Shown here: one piece after another, positions 1-4,873 of the stretch
How the letters are laid out: each line of letters starts with the position of its first letter
Numbering within the stretch: position 1 is the stretch's first letter
Source of the DNA: an uncultured Ruminococcus sp.
Lineage (GTDB): Bacteria; Bacillota; Clostridia; Oscillospirales; Ruminococcaceae
Assembly (NCBI GenBank): GCA_900543105.1
Contig: UQQA01000132.1
Coordinates: 1-6,846 of the forward strand
Reading direction: 5' to 3'
Length of the DNA: 6,846 nt
Made by a program: the position numbers and the translations under genes
Notes under the pieces: generated by a model
Seen by the model: the letters and a program-made list of their open reading frames with translations, nothing else
What the model was told of the DNA's origin: nothing
Databases searched by the model: none

Positions 1-173
1 AATCCATATATCAGAGTTTTTGCTTGATTTTTTGTATAGTTTTTAAATGGTGTTTTGTATAAGAACATTTCCCACTCATATCCCACCGCCGCTCAAACGT
101 TGTCGGCAAGAAATGCTTATCGCTTTCGCTCTGCGCATTTCACGCCGAGGACAGTTTGTTTGAAGAAAAAATT

Positions 174-250
174 GGCGCAATTCACATTATCGGCTTTACG
201 AAACTTGATTTCTCATAGTTCGTTTTACCTTTTTTAGTGTGAATTGCGCC
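174..250. terminator. Long inverted repeat, possible bidirectional terminator
   Basis: Bases 174-189 pair with 235-250 in a 16-bp stem (15 Watson-Crick pairs and one G-T wobble), separated by 45 bases. The plus-strand RNA would end the stem with a run of five U; the minus-strand RNA would end it with AAUUUUUUCUUC. Both orientations therefore look like intrinsic terminators, and the minus one could end transcription from the lipoprotein gene about 210 bases upstream. The loop holds a smaller imperfect pairing (ACGAAACT with AGTTCGT). The large loop is unusual for a plain terminator, so a small palindromic mobile repeat is the alternative. Confidence 0.55.
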
Positions 251-324
251 TTTTTAGCTGATAGATATTGTTCTGTTGCGACAATGCCTTTAGCCATAGT
301 TTAGGGAGTTTCGCTTTCTACTAA

Positions 325-391
325 AGGTCAAATTGACCTGCGACAAGGTGGCTCTGCCCCCTTGACCCCTGCCACCCTTTGAAAAGCGTGG
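325..391. repeat. Cluster of three small palindromes, dispersed-repeat-like
   Basis: Three adjacent dyads are visible. Bases 325-339 are a 7-bp inverted repeat around one base (AGGTCAA and TTGACCT). Bases 344-364 form CAAGG-x-GGC / GCC-x-CCTTG with a 3-base loop. Bases 372-391 form CCAC-x-CTT / AAG-x-GTGG with a TGAA loop. The layout and the flanking GTGGACGTAAACTTT resemble non-coding intergenic repeats that I recall as frequent in gut Clostridia. That link is from memory, and no second copy is present in this window. Confidence 0.4.
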
Positions 392-462
392 ACGTAAACT
401 TTATTGGGCTTCGCAACGCCGAAACAATGTTGAGCTATGCAAATAATTCCTAATTCCGAATT

Positions 463-1107
463 TTATTCGATCGCCGCTGTAAGAAGCTCTTCTGCTTCCG
501 GTGGGTTTTCGCAGATGAGGAAGTATGCATAGTCACCCTTTGTTCCAACGATAGAGTTTCCTGCTCTCTCAATGTCATCAGGGTAGAATGCATCGGTGTC
601 CTGTGCCTTTTTTTGTCTTGCCTCGAGGTCTGCCTTTGCAGCGTCAACATCGTCTGCCTTGATAATGATGATCTCGCACATTACAGCGCTCATAGGACAC
701 TGCATAACGATAAGCTGTTCGTAATTAGGGTTGTTTTTGTCGAGGAGAAAGTAGTCGGAGAGGATAAATTCATCGCTGACTTCGGAAAGCGACGGCCAGT
801 CGGAGAAGTCGCCCATTGTTGCGAGAACGAGGTTCTGCAGCGGATTGACGTTCTCTTCATCGAACATCGGCATAAGTACCGTATCGTCCGAGCTGTCGGT
901 TTCTTCGCCGTCGGTAATGTCATCGGCAGTATCATCTGTATCGACTGTTTCGTCGGAGGCTTCGGTGGTTTCCTCTGTTGCTTCTGTCACTGATTCTGTA
1001 ACTGATTCTGTAGTTGTTTCGGTCACAGCTTCGTTGTTGTTTCCACAGCCTGCGAGGAGAAGTCCTGTTATTGCGAGTGCAGCAACAGCGGCTGATATCT
1101 TTTTCAT
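463..1107 (-). CDS. DUF4358-type surface lipoprotein
   Basis: A 214-residue protein predicted to be anchored to the outer face of the membrane. Residues 1-20 are a signal peptide with a lysine pair, a hydrophobic core and the lipobox L-A-G-C, with Cys21 as the lipidated residue. Residues 26-77 are a low-complexity Thr/Ser/Glu/Asp linker made of degenerate T-E-S-V repeats, which would hold the globular part away from the membrane. Residues 85-214 form the globular domain. The DxYFLLD segment, the run EIIIIKADD, the helix DAAKADLEARQKKAQ, a YPDD motif and a terminal strand GDYAYFLICE resemble DUF4358, a family of small lipoproteins in Firmicutes with no known function. ATG is preceded by AAAGGATG at 1114-1121 with 6 bases between. 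The gene has its own promoter and is the last gene before a long gap. The lipoprotein call is firm; the family is likely; the role is unknown. Confidence 0.82.
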   Translation of the reverse strand: MKKISAAVAALAITGLLLAGCGNNNEAVTETTTESVTESVTEATEETTEASDETVDTDDTADDITDGEETDSSDDTVLMPMFDEENVNPLQNLVLATMGDFSDWPSLSEVSDEFILSDYFLLDKNNPNYEQLIVMQCPMSAVMCEIIIIKADDVDAAKADLEARQKKAQDTDAFYPDDIERAGNSIVGTKGDYAYFLICENPPEAEELLTAAIE

Positions 1108-1128
1108 AAATTACATCCTTTCGTTTTT

Positions 1129-1142
1129 GACGAAGCTTCGTC
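1129..1142. promoter_or_regulatory. Perfect 14-bp palindrome in lipoprotein leader
   Basis: GACGAAGCTTCGTC is a perfect palindrome lying between the predicted transcription start (about 1156) and the ribosome binding site (1114-1121) of the lipoprotein gene. Its position and symmetry fit an operator for a dimeric repressor. As RNA it would make only a 5-bp hairpin with an AGCU loop, next to the Shine-Dalgarno sequence. No regulator can be named from the sequence. Confidence 0.35.
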
Positions 1143-1162
1143 TCTGTTTTGATCGTATCATT

Positions 1163-1190
1163 ATTATAGCATATACAACAAAAAAAGCAA
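1163..1190 (-). promoter_or_regulatory. Promoter of the lipoprotein gene
   Basis: On the minus strand the -35 is TTGCTT (1185-1190) and the -10 is a perfect TATAAT (1163-1168) with a 16-base spacer. The -10 is preceded by TGC, an extended -10. The start point would be near 1156, giving a leader of about 50 bases. This indicates that the lipoprotein gene can be transcribed independently of the antiporter gene upstream. Confidence 0.65.
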
Positions 1191-1271
1191 GGATAATTTG
1201 TGATTTTTAACCGAACTGTAACCGTTTTTCCTCTATTTATTAATTATATAGGGAATATGTTGCCAATTTGT

Positions 1272-2231
1272 TTATTTTACAACAATATATGCAAAATATG
1301 CCGCATAAGATGCAAGCATTACCGCGCCACCCCAACGGGTGAGCTTTCTTTCCTTGTTTGAAACAAGAACGAAGAGGATAACAAGCGCTGCAAGTGCGAT
1401 AACTGCGTCAAAGTTAAAGTTCATCGAATATGGGATTTCAGTGATGAGTGCAGTCGTGCCGAGGATAAAGAGAATATTGAAGATATTGCTGCCGACAATA
1501 TTGCCGATAGCGATATCGGAGTTGCCTTTTTTCGCCGCGATAACAGATGTGACAAGCTCGGGGAGGGAAGTGCCGAATGCAACTATCGTAAGACCGATAA
1601 GGCGTTCGCTCATACCGAATTTAGCTGCGATATAGCTTGCGCTGTCAACTGTGAAGTCACTTCCGAATACGATCATTGCACCGCCGCCGATGATGAGCAG
1701 GATAAGAAGCCATATCGGCTTTGGCTTTGCTTTTTCTCCGCCCTCATCCGGCATTTCAACGAGGTCAGTCTTGCCCTTTTTGGCCGATTGGAAAAGATAA
1801 ACGAGGAAAAGTATCATAAATACCCAAAGAATAATGCCGTCAATGAAGTTTATCGAGCCGCCGATATAGCCGAGAACAGCCATAAGGATCGTCGCAAACA
1901 TTACGAACGGAAGCTCGATCTTGTAGGTTTGTCTTTGCATTGTTATCGGGCGGATAACTGCCGTCACACCGAGAATTATAAGCACATTGAGGATATTGCT
2001 TCCAAGGACATTTCCGACTGCGAGCGAAGCCGAGCCTTTGAGTGCCGATGTTATGCTGACAGCGGCTTCGGGAGCGCTTGTTCCGAACGCAACGATAGTA
2101 AGTCCGATGATTATCTGGGGAATACCGAATTTATCGGCAACGCCTGATGCGCCGTCAACGAAGAAGTCTGCGCCTTTTATCAGCAAGGCGAAGCCAACGA
2201 TGAGGAGAATGATCTGCCAAAATAGTTCCAT
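1272..2231 (-). CDS. CaCA-family cation antiporter (YrbG-like), riboswitch-controlled
   Basis: A 319-residue integral membrane antiporter of the calcium/cation exchanger superfamily, exchanging a divalent cation for Na+ or H+ across the cytoplasmic membrane. It shows the two inverted alpha-repeats that form the ion site: GLTIVAFGTSAPE (43-55) with GNVLGSNILN (73-82), and GLTIVAFGTSLPE (213-225) with GNIVGSNIFN (243-252). The acidic residues in the two PE motifs are the expected ion ligands. About ten hydrophobic segments and a charged cytoplasmic loop near 151-172 (KKGKTDLVEMPDEGGEKAKPKP) fit the family, as does the length. The start is set at 2231 because AGGAAGG (2240-2246) lies 8 bases upstream; an in-frame ATG at 2250-2252 would add 7 residues but has no binding site and abuts the terminator. 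The yybP-ykoY-type leader suggests Mn2+ export rather than, or as well as, Ca2+ transport. The family is certain; the ion is an inference. Confidence 0.93.
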   Translation of the reverse strand: MELFWQIILLIVGFALLIKGADFFVDGASGVADKFGIPQIIIGLTIVAFGTSAPEAAVSITSALKGSASLAVGNVLGSNILNVLIILGVTAVIRPITMQRQTYKIELPFVMFATILMAVLGYIGGSINFIDGIILWVFMILFLVYLFQSAKKGKTDLVEMPDEGGEKAKPKPIWLLILLIIGGGAMIVFGSDFTVDSASYIAAKFGMSERLIGLTIVAFGTSLPELVTSVIAAKKGNSDIAIGNIVGSNIFNILFILGTTALITEIPYSMNFNFDAVIALAALVILFVLVSNKERKLTRWGGAVMLASYAAYFAYIVVK

Positions 2232-2239
2232 AGTTTTTA

Positions 2240-2246
2240 CCTTCCT
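2240..2246 (-). promoter_or_regulatory. Ribosome binding site fixing the antiporter start
   Basis: AGGAAGG on the minus strand lies 8 bases upstream of the ATG at 2229-2231. It falls inside the longer reading that begins at 2252, which argues for the internal start. It sits just past the U-tract of the leader terminator, so it is transcribed only when the terminator is not used. Confidence 0.75.
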
Positions 2247-2256
2247 TTTCATTAAT

Positions 2257-2314
2257 AAAAAAGACTTTTAGTGCAAAGCACCGCTTTTTTACGGTAAAAT
2301 GCACTAAAAGTCTT
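2257..2314 (-). terminator. Riboswitch expression platform: intrinsic terminator
   Basis: On the minus strand a 15-bp perfect stem forms between 2300-2314 (AAGACTTTTAGTGCA) and 2261-2275. The loop is about 24 bases and contains a further ACCG/CGGT pairing. A run of six U (2257-2262) follows. This is a canonical Rho-independent terminator placed between the riboswitch and the antiporter ribosome binding site. Its 5' strand includes bases 2303-2310, which also form the 3' side of the riboswitch P1 stem, so aptamer and terminator cannot both be complete. It is also the first clear terminator downstream of the diguanylate cyclase gene. Confidence 0.92.
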
Positions 2315-2407
2315 GTTCCCATAACAGAGTGAACAGCCACGAACCGTTGGCTCGGGGTATGTTGACTGCTCATTCACGCCGATACGTGAAAACTACTCCC
2401 TTTTAAT
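2303..2407 (-). promoter_or_regulatory. yybP-ykoY (manganese) riboswitch aptamer
   Basis: On the minus strand, the signature GGGAGTAG (2393-2400) follows AAAA, and GTCAACATAC leads into a CCGAGCC hairpin, as in yybP-ykoY RNAs, which sense Mn2+. Stems that can be drawn: P1, 2400-2407 with 2303-2310 (8 pairs, one wobble); a TTCACG/CGTGAA hairpin, 2385-2390 with 2373-2378; TGAGCAG with CTGTTCA, 2366-2372 with 2330-2336; and CGAGCC/GGTTCG with an AAC loop just inside it. The 3' end AACAAGACTTTT also matches the family. Because the P1 3' strand lies in the terminator stem, ligand binding should stabilise P1, break the terminator and switch the antiporter on. The class is recognised by eye from conserved sequence; the mechanism is inferred from the overlapping stems. 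Confidence 0.9.
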
Positions 2408-2414
2408 ATCTAAT

Positions 2415-2443
2415 ATGATATCAGAAAAATCAGAAAATGTCAA
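2415..2443 (-). promoter_or_regulatory. Promoter of the riboswitch-antiporter unit
   Basis: On the minus strand, a consensus -35 TTGACA (2438-2443), a 17-base spacer and the -10 TATCAT (2415-2420), preceded by TGA as an extended -10. The start point falls at about 2407-2409, exactly where the riboswitch P1 stem begins. The -35 lies only 5 bases after the stop codon of the diguanylate cyclase gene. Confidence 0.82.
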
Positions 2444-2448
2444 GCTTT

Positions 2449-4647
2449 TCAGAAAAGAGGATCAAAAAAGTTATCATCAACATCTATTGACGGCTTTGAT
2501 TCTTCCTTTGGCTTATTCTCTTCCTTTAACGGTTCGTCTGCCGATTTTTTATAACGTGAGCTTGAACCTCCGTTGGAGGGGATATTGTCGGAATCGATAG
2601 AGCTTGTTGTCGGGGCAAGCACATCGGGGTACTTCGCATTTTTCGATGCCGACTTTGCATAAGCGTAAGATGATTTGCCGTGTTTCTTTATGTTGTACAT
2701 TGCTTCATCGGCCGCCGCAATGACCTCGTTCGTGGTCTTGCCGCTTTCATAGAGGAACGCGATACCAATCGAGCATTTGATGTAAAGGCGCTTGTTTGTC
2801 GATTCTGAAATAAATCCGTTTCCGAGGATATCGATAAGTTCCTGAGCGACCTTTCCCGCATCGCCGAAGAGTGCGAAATCCGTAATGCAGGCAACGAATT
2901 CATCGCCGCCGAAACGTCCTGCGAAGCCGCGCTCAAAGGTAATTTCCTTTAAAGTATCGGCAACGAATTTGAGGACTTCATCACCGCAGGCGTGACCGAA
3001 TTCATCATTGAAGTATTTGAAGTCGTCAAGGTCGATGAACATAACTGCATCGAGCGACTTCTTATACATTGAAGAAGAAAGCCTGTCGGTAACGGCTTTG
3101 AGGAAGCTTTCACGGTTGTAAAGCTGGGTAAGGTTATCATAGTTCGCACGCTGGAGAAGATGCATTTCGCTCTTCTTTTCGCGGTCGATATCGACGATTA
3201 CGCCGATTATCTTGGATGGCGTTTCGTTTCGGTCGAAGAACTTCGTAGCCTTTATCATTACCCATATAAAATCGCCGTAGATGCTTTTTATACGGTATTC
3301 GCCCTGAATAAAGTTCGCTTTCGGTCCGAGAATGCGATCCATATCGTTGAGGTAGCGTTCCTTGTCGTCCTTGTGAACTCTGACTTTATAGATAAAGCTT
3401 TCCTTGAGCGAATCGTCTTTTGCGCGGAAGCTGAACTTTTTGTTAAAGTTTTTGGAAACGAAAACGGTGTTTTTCTTGTAGTTTACCTCGAAGGTGATAT
3501 TGTTCGTCATCTCAACTATTGTGCGGTAGCGCTGTTCACTTTCACTTATATTGTCGAGGATAGTATTGAAGGAATGACCGATGACGCTGAATTCGTCCCT
3601 GCGTGATTCATCGAATCGTGCGGCGGAATTTCCTTTCTGCTTTTCATTGAAAGTCGTGAGGATAGATCTTATCGGCTTTACGAAGCTGCCTGTGAGGAAG
3701 AAAACAATTACAAGCAGGACAATGCAGAGCAATACAGTTACTGTTGTAACCGACGAGCTTGACTGGCTCGAAAGGCTTTTTATGCCTGCCATTTCGGTCG
3801 ATGCCACGAGAAACCAGCCCGTATTTCCTATAGGAGAAGCATAGTAGCTTTTTTTGCCGCTGTCATCACTTACGAGCGTTTCGATGTAGCCCGCATTGTT
3901 TTCAGTTCGGAAAAGGTAGTTTAGCTGCTCGCTATAAGAAGAATAATTCTTCGTGTTTGAGTAGTGCAAAATCGTTTTAAACGGATATTCGAGGACATTT
4001 CCGTCAGCGTCCATAAGGGATACGATCGTGTATTTGTCGGTCTGGATATTGTTGATGTATTTTTGGAGGCACTGCGAATCGTACATAACGTAAACAATGC
4101 CGACCTTTTCGTTGGTGTCGGAATAAATCACCTTTGAAACGGTGAAAACGGGGGATCTCCTGTTGTTGTCGCTGCAGAGTGTCAGGCTGCTGATGCCGCC
4201 GTTCTTGACTGCAAGGGCGAGAAGCTCCTTATAGTTCGGAAGCTTTTTTCCGAGGCTGCTGTCGTTTGCGGTCGAAGCGACAACGATACCCGAATTGTTG
4301 ATGAGCATCGACTTGACTATCGTACCGCTTTGGGAGAAAATTTCGAGGTCATGCATAACTTCGAGGTATTTAGGGTCGTCTTCGGAAAGGACATAGCTTC
4401 CGCTTGCGGTTTCGGCAACATATTCGGAAATATTACGCGAAACGGAGATATTTTTTGTTGCGGATATCATTTCAGAGCAAAGCGAATTGATGTCCTCTGC
4501 CTGACTTTTGATAGCATAGTACATACTTCTCTGCAGATAGTCATAGTTATCCTGTTTTATGGCGTTTGAGGCAACCGTGCAGACGATGATCACGGGTATG
4601 ACAGTAAGCAAAGACAACAGTGTCATCAGCTTCAACCGAATTTTCAA
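2449..4647 (-). CDS. Membrane-bound diguanylate cyclase: Cache-HAMP-PAS-GGDEF
   Basis: A 732-residue sensor enzyme predicted to make cyclic di-GMP from two GTP in response to an extracellular and perhaps an intracellular signal. Order of parts: transmembrane helix (about 9-27); extracellular Cache-like domain (about 30-295), with the typical SGIVVAST and GIVYVMYD strands; second transmembrane helix (about 301-320); HAMP (about 322-373); PAS (about 376-493), ending in the usual GVIVDIDREKK; GGDEF domain (about 500-664). The catalytic domain is intact: FIDLDDFKYFND, GHACGDEV and RFGGDEF (GGDEF at 580-584). The RxxD inhibitory site expected five residues before GGDEF reads FERG and is absent. 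Residues 665-732 are a Ser/Lys/Glu-rich, apparently disordered tail ending DDNFFDPLF. A TTG start at 4645-4647 is preferred because AAGGGGTGA (4652-4660) precedes it with good spacing; an in-frame ATG at 4681-4683 would add 12 residues but is poorly placed. It has its own promoter. Confidence 0.92.
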   Translation of the reverse strand: MKIRLKLMTLLSLLTVIPVIIVCTVASNAIKQDNYDYLQRSMYYAIKSQAEDINSLCSEMISATKNISVSRNISEYVAETASGSYVLSEDDPKYLEVMHDLEIFSQSGTIVKSMLINNSGIVVASTANDSSLGKKLPNYKELLALAVKNGGISSLTLCSDNNRRSPVFTVSKVIYSDTNEKVGIVYVMYDSQCLQKYINNIQTDKYTIVSLMDADGNVLEYPFKTILHYSNTKNYSSYSEQLNYLFRTENNAGYIETLVSDDSGKKSYYASPIGNTGWFLVASTEMAGIKSLSSQSSSSVTTVTVLLCIVLLVIVFFLTGSFVKPIRSILTTFNEKQKGNSAARFDESRRDEFSVIGHSFNTILDNISESEQRYRTIVEMTNNITFEVNYKKNTVFVSKNFNKKFSFRAKDDSLKESFIYKVRVHKDDKERYLNDMDRILGPKANFIQGEYRIKSIYGDFIWVMIKATKFFDRNETPSKIIGVIVDIDREKKSEMHLLQRANYDNLTQLYNRESFLKAVTDRLSSSMYKKSLDAVMFIDLDDFKYFNDEFGHACGDEVLKFVADTLKEITFERGFAGRFGGDEFVACITDFALFGDAGKVAQELIDILGNGFISESTNKRLYIKCSIGIAFLYESGKTTNEVIAAADEAMYNIKKHGKSSYAYAKSASKNAKYPDVLAPTTSSIDSDNIPSNGGSSSRYKKSADEPLKEENKPKEESKPSIDVDDNFFDPLF

Positions 4648-4651
4648 TGTA

Positions 4652-4660
4652 TCACCCCTT
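4652..4660 (-). promoter_or_regulatory. Ribosome binding site fixing a TTG start
   Basis: AAGGGGTGA on the minus strand lies directly upstream of the TTG at 4645-4647. It is much better spaced than the AGGGAG that lies more than 10 bases upstream of the in-frame ATG at 4681-4683. It would be coding sequence if the ATG were used. Confidence 0.7.
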
Positions 4661-4768
4661 GTTCGGAGAATAAAGATGAACACAGCCGCACTCCCTGACG
4701 AATGAAGCTGCTATAAAAATCTAAAATTTACGATTTTTTGATAAAATTCAGAAAATCTTATCTATAAT

Positions 4769-4797
4769 ATTTTAACATTTGCTGATACATTTGTAAA
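4769..4797 (-). promoter_or_regulatory. Promoter of the diguanylate cyclase gene
   Basis: On the minus strand, -35 TTTACA (4792-4797), a 17-base spacer and -10 TAAAAT (4769-4774), preceded by TGT, an extended -10. The predicted leader is about 115 bases long. It contains an AT-rich hairpin, 4732-4738 with 4715-4721 (AAAAATC/GATTTTT), without a U-tract. No known riboswitch signature is visible in this leader. Confidence 0.6.
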
Positions 4798-4873
4798 CTG
4801 TTTTTATCCAATTTTGGCATATTCAACTAATAAACACATTTTTTTTGTGCATTTTAAGCCTGATGGGATTTGT

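Larger units (their letters stand above)
1..462. other. Intergenic region without a supported gene
   Basis: No convincing coding sequence is seen here on either strand. The only open frame of note on the plus strand (about 55-237) would need a TTG start without a ribosome binding site, has no recognisable domain and runs into the inverted repeat at 174-250. The stretch is AT-rich at the left edge, then holds a long inverted repeat (174-250) and a hairpin-rich section (about 276-430) that looks like a dispersed non-coding repeat. It is the downstream side of the lipoprotein gene. Confidence 0.6.

Noticed and set aside
55..237. Plus-strand open frame of 60 codons
   Set aside because: It starts with TTG without a ribosome binding site, shows no domain and ends inside the inverted repeat.
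845..1210. Plus-strand Ser/Val-rich open frame opposite the lipoprotein gene
   Set aside because: It is the antisense reading of the Thr/Ser/Glu linker codons; the minus-strand gene has signal peptide, lipobox, binding site and promoter.
1788..2147. Plus-strand open frame of 119 codons opposite the antiporter
   Set aside because: It has no domain or binding site, and the opposite strand encodes a clear antiporter with conserved alpha-repeats.
2155..2373. Minus-strand open frame of 72 codons across the leader
   Set aside because: It runs through the riboswitch and terminator, whose base pairing explains the sequence better than a protein does.
2445..2457. CTTTTC-A-GAAAAG palindrome over the cyclase stop codon, as a terminator
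   Set aside because: The loop is a single base and no U-tract follows; it lies beside the -35 of the next promoter and is probably chance AT-rich symmetry.
4648..4762. Possible c-di-GMP riboswitch in the cyclase leader
   Set aside because: None of the conserved GEMM-type sequence was found; only an AT-rich hairpin is visible.
4810..4873. Terminator after the GH44 gene
   Set aside because: The only pairing, CACA/TGTG around an A-run on the minus strand, is 4 bp and lacks a U-tract.
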